Shown here one piece after another: positions 35,862 through 46,038 of a stretch of 64,000 nucleotides of DNA. The stretch is from DASRSS01 sp963799045 (GTDB taxonomy: Bacteria > Actinomycetota > Actinomycetes > Mycobacteriales > Jatrophihabitantaceae), in NCBI GenBank assembly GCA_963799045.1, contig CAWCVN010000003.1, positions 17,202-81,201 on the forward strand. Direction: 5' to 3'. How positions within the stretch are numbered: the stretch's first letter is position 1; every line of letters starts with the position of its first letter. The position numbers were made by a program, and so were the translations under genes. Below the pieces are notes generated by a model. It searched no databases. It saw nothing but the letters and a program-made list of their open reading frames with translations, and had not been told where the DNA came from.

Positions 35862-35886
35862 GGCACTCCTTCAGGGCGGGTGGGTG

Positions 35887-35899
35887 CTAACGACGTTAG
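35887..35899. promoter_or_regulatory. Short palindrome in the ohr/SIP divergent promoter
   Basis: CTAAC-GAC-GTTAG, a perfect 5-bp dyad 26 bases upstream of the ohr start and 51 before the SIP-like start. Ohr genes are commonly controlled by OhrR, but no ohrR is in the window, so the binding protein is unknown. Confidence 0.35.
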
Positions 35900-35949
35900 G
35901 CGTTCGCCCGTGCCGGAGCTGCGCCGGGTCGTCGGTAGGGTCGGGTTCC

Positions 35950-36675
35950 GTGACCGCGCCCATCCGCCGCTCCCCGGTGCACTCGGGACGGGTGATCGGC
36001 GCGCGGTCACTGACCCCGCGCATGCGGCGCATCACGGTGCAGTCGGAAGCGATGCTCGGCGTCGACCCGCGGCCGGCGCAGGACGTCGAGCTGCACCTGC
36101 GCGACGCGGACGGCCGCCGGGTGAAACGGCGATACACGATTCGTCACGCCCGCCCGAGCGCCGGCGAGCTGGACCTCGATGTGCTCCTGCACGGCGACTG
36201 GCCCGGCTCGACCTGGGCCGCCACCGCCACGGTCGGCGACGCGGTGTCCTTCCAGGGACCTCGGGGCAAGTTGGAGCTCACGCCCGCCGACTGGCATCTG
36301 CTGGTCGGCGACGAGTCGGCCCTACCCGCGATCGCGGCGATCTGCGAGGCGCTGCCCGAGCCCGAGCGGGCCATCGCGGTGATCGAGGTGGATGGGCCGG
36401 ACGACGAGCTGCCCGTCGCCCGCGCCGAGGTGCACTGGGTGCATCGCGGCGGCGGCGAGCCGGGCACCGCGGAGCGCCTGCGGCCGGCCGTCGAGGCGCT
36501 GCCGTTCCCGGGCGCCGGTGGCCACGGCTACCTGATGGGTGAGACCCGGTCGATGGTGGAGCTGCGTGCGCTGCTCGAGGCCCGTGGCCTCGAGCACGAG
36601 GCGATCTTCGTCAAGGGCTACTGGAACGTCGGCCGGCTCGACCGCCTCACCGGCCGCTCGCCCAACCCCCGATGA
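35950..36675 (+). CDS. Siderophore-interacting protein (FAD-binding ferric-chelate reductase family)
   Basis: 241 aa from GTG at 35950; the frame extends upstream into the promoter of ohr. FAD-binding motif RRYTIRHARP (residues about 59-68) and a NAD(P)H-domain start WHLLVGDESALPAIAAI are present, with the C-terminal KGYWNVGRLDR typical of the ViuB/SIP family. These enzymes release iron from ferric siderophores in the cytosol. It overlaps a long palindrome at its stop codon. No siderophore synthesis genes are nearby. Confidence 0.88.
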   Translation: MTAPIRRSPVHSGRVIGARSLTPRMRRITVQSEAMLGVDPRPAQDVELHLRDADGRRVKRRYTIRHARPSAGELDLDVLLHGDWPGSTWAATATVGDAVSFQGPRGKLELTPADWHLLVGDESALPAIAAICEALPEPERAIAVIEVDGPDDELPVARAEVHWVHRGGGEPGTAERLRPAVEALPFPGAGGHGYLMGETRSMVELRALLEARGLEHEAIFVKGYWNVGRLDRLTGRSPNPR

Positions 36676-36725
36676 TCTCGGCTGCTTCTACAGAATTCTG
36701 CACATCGTACCGAGATCATCGGGGG
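36666..36725. repeat. Long palindrome, type B, left copy
   Basis: Perfect 16-bp arms CCCCCGATGATCTCGG (36666-36681) and complement (36710-36725) with a 28-base spacer that contains a second perfect palindrome CAGAATTCTG. It overlaps the stop of the SIP-like gene. A matching palindrome lies at the 3' end of the next gene (37663-37714). Confidence 0.85.
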
Positions 36726-36786
36726 GTTATCCACAGCCGGTGGCCACCCGGTTCCAGCCACTGCCGCCGATCGGTTGGCTGTCGGC

Positions 36787-37668
36787 ATGGCATCGGCCGA
36801 CGACCGGGTCCTGACCCGGGCACAGCTGCTGAACGCCGGCGTCGCGTCGCACACGATCGGCTACCGCGCCCGCTCGGGCCGCTGGGAGCGATTGGCGCCA
36901 GGCATCTATCTCACCGCGCCGCCCGCGACGGCAACGGATCGACGACGGGCCGCGACCCTGCACGGCGGCCCGGACGCTGCGCTGTCGGGAACCGCCGCCC
37001 TCGAAGCCTGGGGTCTGCGCGCTCCGTCGACGCCGTTCGAACTGGTGCTCGTCCCCGCTTCGACGGCCGTAGCCAGCTGGGGCCGGATTCGGGTGCGGCG
37101 GACCGTGCGGCCGTTCACCCGCCAGCAGGTCGGCGACGCGGTGGTCGCCTCCGCCGCGCGCTGCGTCGCCGACACGGTGATCGGGATGCGCCCGTTGGCG
37201 GCCGTCCAGGCGATCGTGTCGCGGGCCGTGCAGCAAGGACTGTGCAGCGTCGGCGACCTCGCCGAGGAACTCGAGCACGTTCCACGCCGCGGTAGCAGGA
37301 ACCTGCGCGAAGCCCTGGAGGACGCCGGGCACGGCGCGCACTCCCCCGCCGAGGCGCTCGCCGGACGCGCGCTGCGAGCGGCCGGGCTCACCCAGTTCGA
37401 GCAGAACGTCGAGATCCGCGCCGACGGACGTCGTTTCGTCGCCGACTTCCTCGACCGAGCTCGCCGTGCGGTTCTGGAGATCGACAGCACCGAGTACCAC
37501 CTACGCGAGTCCGACCACGACGCGACGCTGCGGCGTGACCAGTTGCTTCAAGCCGCCGGGTTTGCCGTGCTGCACGTGAAGCCGCGGCAGGTTCGCGACG
37601 ACCCGGCCGGGTTCGTGCGGATCGTGCGCGCGTGGCTGCGCGCGCTCGACACCCGAACCTCACGATGA
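36787..37668 (+). CDS. AbiEi-like winged-helix plus DUF559 nuclease-fold protein
   Basis: 293 aa from ATG at 36787 (MASADDRVLTRAQLLNAG). The N-terminal 60 residues resemble the AbiEi-type antitoxin/transcriptional winged helix. The C-terminal 100 residues are a DUF559/Vsr-like PD-(D/E)xK fold with FVADFLDRARRAVLEIDSTEYH and RRDQLLQAAGFAVLHV. Such proteins are abundant in actinobacteria and of unknown role; a cognate AbiEii toxin is absent here. The gene is bracketed by two palindromes with the same arms. Confidence 0.8.
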   Translation: MASADDRVLTRAQLLNAGVASHTIGYRARSGRWERLAPGIYLTAPPATATDRRRAATLHGGPDAALSGTAALEAWGLRAPSTPFELVLVPASTAVASWGRIRVRRTVRPFTRQQVGDAVVASAARCVADTVIGMRPLAAVQAIVSRAVQQGLCSVGDLAEELEHVPRRGSRNLREALEDAGHGAHSPAEALAGRALRAAGLTQFEQNVEIRADGRRFVADFLDRARRAVLEIDSTEYHLRESDHDATLRRDQLLQAAGFAVLHVKPRQVRDDPAGFVRIVRAWLRALDTRTSR

Positions 37669-37714
37669 TCTCGGCGGAGTGTGCAAAATTCTGCACATCG
37701 GGCCGAGATCATCG
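37663..37714. repeat. Long palindrome, type B, right copy
   Basis: Perfect 13-bp arms CGATGATCTCGGC (37663-37675) and complement (37702-37714), spacer 26 bases with near-palindrome GTGCAAAATTCTGCAC. The arms and the spacer end (AATTCTGCACATCG) match the copy at 36666-36725. It overlaps the DUF559 stop and sits at a convergent junction. Confidence 0.85.
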
Positions 37715-37719
37715 GAGAG

Positions 37720-38841
37720 TCAGCCGGGGCAGCCGGACAGGGCGAAGCTCGGCAGTCCGTGCCGGTACTCGACAAAGGCGGCGCCGTGACGTGAGGTGAC
37801 CGCACCGGGCTGGCGCCAGAGCTGGTCGACCGCCCCGGTCGCCGCATCGACACACCACAGCCGCGGGTCGTCCGTGCTGCCGGCGCGCACCCACACCACG
37901 TCGGTGCCGGCGCCGACCAGGCGCGCGCCGGGGCCGAGCCGGCCGGCCAGTGGGCTGGTCGCGACCAGGTGCAGCGTCCGGGCGTCGAGGCGGTCGAGCA
38001 CCGCGCCACCGCCGCTGCCGCTGCCGTAGCCACCGACCCACAGCTCGTCGCGGCGGGTCAGCGCCAGGCTGCCCTTGGCCAGCGCCAGCGACTGGCCCCG
38101 GACGACGCTGCCGGTCGTCGGATCGAACGCGACGACGCCGAAGTTGCGCCCGTCCAGCAGCAGCAGCCGATGCCGCGAGGGGTCGGCGACCGCGTCGAGG
38201 TAGTCGCTTGTCAGGCCGTCGACCTGCACCGGCGGCCCCCCGACCGGAACGTCCACCACCGCGTTGAGCGTGACGAGGTACAGCTCCCCGTCGAGCGCGG
38301 CGGCCGCCGTCACCGCGGCCGGCCACCGGCCTCGGTAGCGCGGGATCAGCGTGGTGCTGTCCACTGCCAGCACCGACGCCGGTGCACGGCCGTAGCCGAC
38401 CACCCAGATCAGGTGGTGGGCCGCGTCCGGCACGAGGTGGTACGAGTCCGCGGGGGCGAGGGCATCCAGCCCCTCGACGGGCAGCGCGCCGGCGTTGCGA
38501 AGATCGCCGTTGGCATCGATGCGAAATCGGTAGACGGCCTTCGGGCCCAGGCCGAACAGGTAGTCGCCGACGAGCGCCACACCGTCACCGAAGTCAGCCG
38601 CGCTCGACCCCCCGCCGGTCGACGCGCCGGGCCGCCCCGACGCACCGGAGCGGCTCGAAACCGGACCGGCCGTGTGGTGCTTCGCCGCGTGGTGCCCGGT
38701 GATCGCGACGACGGCACCGGCGACGACCGCGGCCACCAGCACCGCCGCGATCGGGTAGACCCAGCGCGGCACCCGCGGCCGCACGACCGGGGCGAGGACC
38801 TCGTCGCTGTCGGTCGGGTCCTCGCCGGAGTCCTCGCTCAC
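37720..38841 (-). CDS. Membrane-anchored beta-propeller-like protein
   Basis: About 373 aa from GTG at 38841 (the frame allows 38880). An acidic cytoplasmic N terminus is followed by one membrane helix (VYPIAAVLVAAVVAGAVVAI), a His/Ser/Gly-rich linker, then about 270 residues of repeated beta-strand units of the YVTN/PQQ-like propeller style (for example LDALAPADSYHLVPDAAHHL and NFGVVAFDPTTGSVVRGQ). Probably an extracytoplasmic binding or scaffold protein. No enzyme motif. It precedes purB with a 54-base gap, on the same strand downstream of it. Confidence 0.7.
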   Translation of the reverse strand: MSEDSGEDPTDSDEVLAPVVRPRVPRWVYPIAAVLVAAVVAGAVVAITGHHAAKHHTAGPVSSRSGASGRPGASTGGGSSAADFGDGVALVGDYLFGLGPKAVYRFRIDANGDLRNAGALPVEGLDALAPADSYHLVPDAAHHLIWVVGYGRAPASVLAVDSTTLIPRYRGRWPAAVTAAAALDGELYLVTLNAVVDVPVGGPPVQVDGLTSDYLDAVADPSRHRLLLLDGRNFGVVAFDPTTGSVVRGQSLALAKGSLALTRRDELWVGGYGSGSGGGAVLDRLDARTLHLVATSPLAGRLGPGARLVGAGTDVVWVRAGSTDDPRLWCVDAATGAVDQLWRQPGAVTSRHGAAFVEYRHGLPSFALSGCPG

Positions 38842-38895
38842 CCGTCGATCCTGCGCCGGCCGGCGGTCGGGAACCAGCACGATCCCGCAACCGTG

Positions 38896-40344
38896 CTACA
38901 AGATCGGTTCCGGACGGTAGCTGGCGGCGTCGGGTGCGCTGGCCAGCAGCTTCTCGACAGCTGCAACCACCGCGGCCACCTGGGCGCGCGCGGCCCCGGT
39001 GAACGTCAGCGGCTCCGCCAGCAGCGCCTGCAGCTGTGCCGCGGACAGGCCCAGGCGCGCGTCGGATGCCAGGCGCGCGAACAGCTCGTTGCGCTCGGAC
39101 CCCTTCTCGCGCATCTGCAGCGCCACGTCCACCGCGTTCTGCTTGATCGCCTCGTGCGCGGTCTCGCGGCCGACACCGTTGCGGACCGCGGCCATGAGCA
39201 CCTTCGTGGTCGCGAGGAACGGCAGGTAGCGATCCAGCTCGCGCTCGATCACCGCCGGGAACGCGCCGAACTCCTCGAGCACCGTCAGCGTGGTCTCCAG
39301 CAGGCCGTCCAGCGCGAAGAACGCATCCGGCAGCGCCACCCGGCGGACCACCGAGCACGACACGTCGCCTTCGTTCCACTGGTCGCCGGCCAGCTCGCCG
39401 GCCATCGACGCGTAGCCGCGCAGGATGACCGCGAACCCGTTGATCCGCTCGGAGCTGCGCGAGTTCATCTTGTGCGGCATGGCCGACGAGCCGACCTGGC
39501 CCGGCTGGAAGCCCTCCGTCACCAGCTCGTTGCCGGCCATCAGCCTGATCGTCTTCGCCATGCTGGACGGGGCGGCGGCCAGCTGCACCAGCGCGCTGAT
39601 CACGTCGTAGTCCAACGACCGCGGATACACCTGGCCGACGCTGGTCAGCGTGTGGGCGAAGCCGAGGTGCTCGGCCACCGCGGCCTCGAGCGCGGCCAGC
39701 TTGGCCTCGTCGCCACCGAGGAGGTCCAGCATGTCCTGCGCCGTGCCGACCGGACCCTTGATACCGCGCAGCGGGTAGCGCTCGATCAGGCCGTCCAGGC
39801 GGGCGAGCGCGACGAGCAGTTCGTCGGCGACGGTGGCGAAGCGCTTGCCCAGCGTGGTGGCCTGCGCGGCGACGTTGTGCGAGCGCCCGGCCAGTACCAG
39901 CGTGTCGTACTCGGCGGCACGACGAGCCAGGCGGGCGAGCACGGCCAGGGTCTTGGTGCGCACCAGCGCGAGCGCCGAGCGGATCTGCAGCTGCTCGACG
40001 TTCTCGGTGAGGTCGCGGCTGGTCATTCCCTTGTGGATCTGCTCGTGGCCGGCGAGCTCGGCGAACTCCTCGATACGGGCCTTGACGTCGTGCCGGGTGA
40101 CCCGCTCGCGCGCGGCGATGCTCGCCAGATCGACGGCCTCGGTGCCGCGGTCGACGACACCCTGGTAGGCCTCGATCGCGCCGGGGGGCACGTCGACGCC
40201 CAGCTGCTCCTGTGCACGCAACACGGCCAGCCACAGCCGGCGCTCCAGCACGACCTTGTGCTCCGGCGAGAACAGCGTGGCCATCGCCGTCGAGGCATAC
40301 CGCCCGGCGAGCACGTTCGGGATCTGGGGCTTCACGCCCGACAT
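38896..40344 (-). CDS. purB: Adenylosuccinate lyase
   Basis: 482 aa from ATG at 40344 (MSGVKPQIPNVLAGRYAS). The fumarase/aspartase superfamily signature SSAMPHKMN is at residues 286-294, and catalytic-histidine regions GRSHNVAAQATTLGKR and MTSRDLTENVEQ are present. It splits SAICAR and adenylosuccinate in purine synthesis. It lies downstream of purD on the same strand, separated by 148 bases that hold a nested inverted repeat. Confidence 0.96.
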   Translation of the reverse strand: MSGVKPQIPNVLAGRYASTAMATLFSPEHKVVLERRLWLAVLRAQEQLGVDVPPGAIEAYQGVVDRGTEAVDLASIAARERVTRHDVKARIEEFAELAGHEQIHKGMTSRDLTENVEQLQIRSALALVRTKTLAVLARLARRAAEYDTLVLAGRSHNVAAQATTLGKRFATVADELLVALARLDGLIERYPLRGIKGPVGTAQDMLDLLGGDEAKLAALEAAVAEHLGFAHTLTSVGQVYPRSLDYDVISALVQLAAAPSSMAKTIRLMAGNELVTEGFQPGQVGSSAMPHKMNSRSSERINGFAVILRGYASMAGELAGDQWNEGDVSCSVVRRVALPDAFFALDGLLETTLTVLEEFGAFPAVIERELDRYLPFLATTKVLMAAVRNGVGRETAHEAIKQNAVDVALQMREKGSERNELFARLASDARLGLSAAQLQALLAEPLTFTGAARAQVAAVVAAVEKLLASAPDAASYRPEPIL

Positions 40345-40379
40345 TGTCTCAGGCACCGCCCCCGCCACCCCAATTCCCG

Positions 40380-40449
40380 CCGAGTGGCGCGTTACGGTGC
40401 CGAGTGGCGCGAGATTTCGCGCCACTCGCGGGGGTTTCGCGCCACTCGG
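40380..40449. repeat. Nested inverted repeats between purD and purB
   Basis: The unit CCGAGTGGCGCG occurs twice forward (40380-40391 and 40400-40411) and twice inverted as CGCGCCACTCG (40418-40428 and 40438-40448). The RNA could form one long or two alternative hairpins between the two purine genes. It may end purD transcription or act as attenuator; no purine riboswitch fold was recognised. Confidence 0.7.
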
Positions 40450-40492
40450 CAGAGTAGTTCGGGGCGGTTCGGGGCGGTCGGGGCAGCTCGGT

Positions 40493-41734
40493 TCAGACGG
40501 TGATCTCACCACGGACCGCGCGCAGCGCGATGTCGGTGCGGTGCTGGCCGCCGGGCAGGTCGATCGCCGCGACCAGGCGGTAGGCCGCTTCCCGCGCCGC
40601 CGCGAGGTCGGCACCGGTGGCCGTCGCCGACAACACCCGCCCGCCCGCGGACACGATCGCGCCGTCGTCGCGGCGGCGGGTGCCGGCGTGGATCACGCCC
40701 GGCTGCTCCGACCCGGTGATCACCTCTCCGGTCCGTGGCGTCCCCGGGTAGCCGGCCGCGGCGATGACGACGGTCACGGCGGCGCCTTCGCGCCACCGAA
40801 GCGGCGGGTGCGCCTCGAGCGTGCCGGTGGCTGCGGCGTTCAGCAGGCCGGCCAACGGGGTCTCGAGCAGGGCCAGCACGACCTGCGTCTCCGGGTCGCC
40901 GAATCGCGCGTTGAACTCGACCACTCGCGGCCCGCGCGCGGTGATCGCCAGCCCCACGTAGAGCAGTCCCGCGAACGGCGTCGCCCGCCTGGCCATCTCT
41001 GCGACGGCCGGCCGCGCGACGCGGTCGACGACCTCGGCCACGACCCCGTCGGGCAGCCAGGCCAAGGGCGCGTACGCACCCATCCCGCCGGTGTTGGGAC
41101 CGGTGTCGCCGTCGCCGATCCGCTTGAAGTCCTGCGCCGGCAGCAGCGGGACGACGGTACTGCCGTCGGTGACGCAGAACAGCGACACCTCCGGTCCGTC
41201 CAGGTACTCCTCGATCACCACTCGCTCGCACGAGGCGGCGTGGGCCAGCGCAGCGGCACGGTCCGAGGTCACCACCACGCCCTTGCCGGCCGCGAGCCCG
41301 TCGTCCTTGACGACGTAGGGCGGGCCGAACTCGTCGAGCGCCGCGGCCGCCTCGGCGGTGTTCGTGCACACCCGCGCGGCCGCGGTCGGGACACCGGCAG
41401 TGGCCATGACGTCCTTGGCGAAGGCCTTGCTGCCCTCCAGCCGCGCGGCCGCCCCTGATGGTCCGAAGCACGCGATTCCGGCCGCGCGTACCGCGTCGGC
41501 GACGCCGGCGACCAGCGGTGCCTCCGGCCCGATGACGACGAGGTCGGCGGCGACCTCGGCGGCGAGCGCGGCGACCGCGGCAGCGTCGACGGGGTCCACA
41601 CCGCGCTGCTCGGCGACGGCCGCGGTGCCGGCGTTGCCCGGGGCGCAGACCAGCGCCGTCACGGCGGGATCGGCCGCGAGGGCCAGGCATAGGGCATGCT
41701 CCCGGGCGCCGGAGCCGATGACGAGGACGCGCAC
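40493..41734 (-). CDS. purD: Phosphoribosylamine-glycine ligase
   Basis: 413 aa from GTG at 41734 (VRVLVIGSGAREHALCLAL), the usual GARS start; the frame extends 10 codons upstream into a palindrome. ATP-grasp enzyme with GPSGAAARLEGSKAFAKDVM, PYVVKDDGLAAGKGVVV and EFNARFGDPETQ. It joins glycine to phosphoribosylamine in purine synthesis. Upstream of purB and in the same direction, though the repeat between them may separate transcripts. Confidence 0.96.
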   Translation of the reverse strand: MRVLVIGSGAREHALCLALAADPAVTALVCAPGNAGTAAVAEQRGVDPVDAAAVAALAAEVAADLVVIGPEAPLVAGVADAVRAAGIACFGPSGAAARLEGSKAFAKDVMATAGVPTAAARVCTNTAEAAAALDEFGPPYVVKDDGLAAGKGVVVTSDRAAALAHAASCERVVIEEYLDGPEVSLFCVTDGSTVVPLLPAQDFKRIGDGDTGPNTGGMGAYAPLAWLPDGVVAEVVDRVARPAVAEMARRATPFAGLLYVGLAITARGPRVVEFNARFGDPETQVVLALLETPLAGLLNAAATGTLEAHPPLRWREGAAVTVVIAAAGYPGTPRTGEVITGSEQPGVIHAGTRRRDDGAIVSAGGRVLSATATGADLAAAREAAYRLVAAIDLPGGQHRTDIALRAVRGEITV

Positions 41735-41754
41735 GAGCGCCGAGCCTAGCCCCC

Positions 41755-41815
41755 CGCTTTGCACCTTTGGGCGGCGCCATTCGGCCGAATTCGTCCCGCG
41801 CGAAGGTGCAAAGCG
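41755..41815. repeat. Long palindrome upstream of purD
   Basis: Arms CGCTTTGCACCTT (41755-41767) and complement (41803-41815), spacer 35 bases with an inner perfect palindrome ATTCGGCCGAAT (41779-41790). It lies between the lipoprotein stop (41823) and the purD start (41734), so it may be both terminator of the first and part of the purD promoter region. Confidence 0.75.
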
Positions 41816-41822
41816 CGAGCGC

Positions 41823-43211
41823 TCACCGGGTGGCGACGACCGCCAGTCCGGATTCGGTCGGGACGAGGATGTCGGTGCCGTCGATCGCCGGGGTCGCGAA
41901 CCGGGTGGTCGCGCCCACGTGGACCGACTCCGCGACGTGGCCGGTGCGCGGGTTCAGCGCGTACAGCCGGCCGCCCGACGGGTCGAGCGACCATACCCGC
42001 CGCCCGCCGACGACGGGCGAGCCGGTGACCGCCGCCGCCGCGTGCCAGACAACGTGCGGGCGCCCGTTGGTGTCGATACGCACCGCGCGCACGCCGTCGG
42101 TGCACGGTACGTAGACGATGTTGTTGACGACCGCGGTGCCGCCGAACGAGGTGCAGATCCGCGCGCTGTGCACCTGCCCGCCGAGGTGGCCGAGGTGGTT
42201 GCGTCGCAGCACGTAGCCGATGCCGCCCTTGCCGTCGATGAACACCCAGGGTCCGACGAGCGCCGGCCCCTGCGAACCCAGGTCGCGGTCGCTGGCGTTG
42301 TCGGCGGCCCAGCTGCGCGGCGCGAACCAGTCCACGAGCTGGGCGCGCGTGGACAGTTCGAGGACCGAGTCGCTGAGGTCGTAGCGGTCGCCGGGTCCGG
42401 CCGCGCCGTTGCCGACCGCGACGAACAGGTGGCCGTGCCCGTCCGATGTCGGCCCGGGCGGCGTCCAGATGCCGGCTTCGCGCGCCGTCGGCACGGTGAA
42501 CGCGACCGGGCGTCCGCGGCCGTTGGCCGCATAACCGATGATGCGGCCGCGGTACCGCGCGCAGTCACCGGCCAGGCCCCCGAAGGTCACCCACACGCGC
42601 CCGCCGGCGATGTTCAGCGCGCCGCGTTGCTGCATCGCGGCCGCGTCGACGCCGTGCAGATCCAGGCTGCGGCGCCAGACGACCCGGCCGGTCCTCGCGC
42701 GCAGCGCGATCAGCTGGTGCCGCGGCGGGTTGCCGGAGAACTCGGCCGCGACGTAGACCAGTCCCGTCGCCGGGCTGTACAGCGGGGTGCCGGTGATGCC
42801 GAGCGGGTCGATGTTGCCGCAGGGCCGCTCCGAGGCGGGTGAGGGCGAACCGAGGTGGCGGCGCCACAGCCGATGGAAGCGGGAGTTGAACGCGTAGACG
42901 GAGTTGTTCTCGGTCGCCACGATCGTCACGCCGTGGGCGACGATCGGCGAGGCGTAGACCGCTGCGTCGAGCTTGATCGAGGTGGCCAGGCGCACCCGCG
43001 TCGGGTGCGGCATCGGCACCGAGACCCCCGCCCGGCCGGGGCCGTTGTGGTACGCGTGCCACTCGGGGCGCGCACCACCCGCCTGGGCCGGGCTGGTCGG
43101 GTGCCCGGTCGTCTCACCGGTCGGCGCCGGCCCGTTCGCGGATCCGGACGCGCAACCGGCCACCAGGGCGGCGGTTGCGAGGACAGCGAAGACAGCGGTC
43201 AGTGCGCGCAC
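41823..43211 (-). CDS. PQQ-like beta-propeller lipoprotein
   Basis: 462 aa. Signal peptide with lipobox LVAGC (C20), then a Gly/Pro/Thr-rich linker and a propeller of PQQ_2-like repeats (for example VYAFNSRFHRLWRRHLG, TGLVYVAAEFSG, TGRVVWRRSLDLHG and LYALNPRTGHVAESV). It should sit on the outer face of the membrane. The repeat style resembles BamB-like and quinoprotein propellers, but no PQQ ligand set or cytochrome domain is seen, so it is likely structural or binding. It starts 48 bases downstream of the purA stop, on the same strand. Confidence 0.82.
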   Translation of the reverse strand: MRALTAVFAVLATAALVAGCASGSANGPAPTGETTGHPTSPAQAGGARPEWHAYHNGPGRAGVSVPMPHPTRVRLATSIKLDAAVYASPIVAHGVTIVATENNSVYAFNSRFHRLWRRHLGSPSPASERPCGNIDPLGITGTPLYSPATGLVYVAAEFSGNPPRHQLIALRARTGRVVWRRSLDLHGVDAAAMQQRGALNIAGGRVWVTFGGLAGDCARYRGRIIGYAANGRGRPVAFTVPTAREAGIWTPPGPTSDGHGHLFVAVGNGAAGPGDRYDLSDSVLELSTRAQLVDWFAPRSWAADNASDRDLGSQGPALVGPWVFIDGKGGIGYVLRRNHLGHLGGQVHSARICTSFGGTAVVNNIVYVPCTDGVRAVRIDTNGRPHVVWHAAAAVTGSPVVGGRRVWSLDPSGGRLYALNPRTGHVAESVHVGATTRFATPAIDGTDILVPTESGLAVVATR

Positions 43212-43259
43212 GTTCCCACTATGCCCCCGCCGGAGCGGTTTGAATCGGGCGAATTCGCC

Positions 43260-44551
<1,292 letters not shown>

Positions 44552-44660
44552 GGCGGCGCCTCCTCGGTGTCGTCCGTCGCGGCCGTCGTGAAGGCTAGCA
44601 ACCGCCGACCACGGGCGTGGGGCCTTCCGATCGCGCGGGCGATCCGGCCATAGTGGCGCC

Positions 44661-46034
44661 ATGACCGAGCGCACGCCCACGAAGATCCTGCTGGACGAGT
44701 CCGAGCAGCCGACCCGCTGGTACAACCTGCTCGCCGACCTGCCGACCCCGCCGCCGCCGGTGCTGCACCCCGGCACGCTGCAGCCGGTCGGCCCGGACGA
44801 CCTCGCCGCCGCTGTTCCCGATGGAGCTGATCGGGCAGGAGGTCAGCACGGAGCGGTACGTGGACATCCCCGGCGCCGTGCTGGACGTGTACCGGCTGTG
44901 GCGGCCGTCGCCGCTGTACCGCGCGCACCGGCTGGAGCGGGCGCTCGACACCCCCGCGCGGATCTACTACAAGTACGAGGGCGTCTCCCCGGCCGGCTCG
45001 CACAAGCCGAACACCGCCGTGCCGCAGGCGTACTACAACAAGCAGGCGGGCATCCGGCGGCTGACCACCGAGACCGGGGCCGGCCAGTGGGGCACGGCGC
45101 TGGCGTTCGCGTGCGCCCAGTTCGGCCTGGACTGCGAGGTCTGGCAGGTACGCGCGTCGTACGACCAGAAGCCGTACCGCAAGATCATGATCGAGACGTT
45201 CGGCGGGGTGATCCACCCGTCGCCGTCGACGCTGACCGAGGCGGGCCGAAGGATCCTGGCCGAGTACCCCGGACTCGACCGGCTCGCTGGGCATCGCGAT
45301 CAGCGAGGCCGTCGAGGTCGCCGCACAGAACGCCGACACCAACTACGCGCTCGGCAGCGTGCTCAACCACGTCCTGCTGCACCAGACGGTGATCGGTGAG
45401 GAGGCGCTGCTGCAGCTGGCGAAGGTCGGCGAAACGCCCGACGTGCTGGTCGGCTGCACCGGGCGGCGGTTCGAACTTCGGCGGCCTGGCGTTCCCGTTC
45501 CTGCGCGAGAAGCTGGCCGGGCGGATGGACCCGGTGATCCGTGCGGTCGAGCCGGCGGCGTGCCCGTCGCTGACGCGGGGCGTGTACGCCTACGACTTCG
45601 GCGACACCGCGGGCATGACGCCGCTGATGAAGATGCACACGCTCGGGCACGACTTCATCCCCGACCCGATCCACGCCGGCGGCCTGCGCTATCACGGCAT
45701 GAGCCCGCTGATCAGCCACCTCGTCGAGGAGAAGCTGATCGAGGCCGTCGCCAAGCCGCAGAGCGAGTGCTTCGCCGCGGGCGTGCAGTTCGCCCGGACC
45801 GAGGGCATCGTGCCCGCTCCGGAGCCGACCCACGCCATCGCGGCGGCGGTCGAGGAAGCCCTGCGCTGCAAGGAGTCCGGCGAGGAGAAGGTGATCCTCA
45901 CCGCGCTGTGCGGGCACGGTCACCTCGACCTCGCGGCCTACGACGCGTACCTGTCCGGGCAGATCATCGACCACGCGTTGTCCGACGCCGACATCCAGGC
46001 CGCGGTCGCCGCGCTGCCGGCCGTGTCGGCCTGA
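44661..46034 (+). CDS. TrpB2-type tryptophan synthase beta-like protein (three frame breaks)
   Basis: After removing one base at about 44812, 45268 and 45462, the protein is about 456 aa. It has the PLP-binding KYEGVSPAGSHKPNTA (lysine in SHKPN), TETGAGQWGTALAFA, VGCTGGGSNFGGLAFPF for the phosphate, and FGDTAGMTPLMKMHTLGHDF. The SHKPNTA motif and long N terminus mark the TrpB2 subgroup, which can make tryptophan from indole and serine, often without TrpA. No trpA is nearby. It is followed 5 bases later by an acyl-CoA synthetase gene. Confidence 0.85.
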
Positions 46035-46038
46035 CGCC

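Noticed and set aside
37969..40503. An 844-codon plus-strand open frame over purB and the propeller gene
   Set aside because: Shadow of purB; composition is repetitive Arg/Gln/His/Val without domains.
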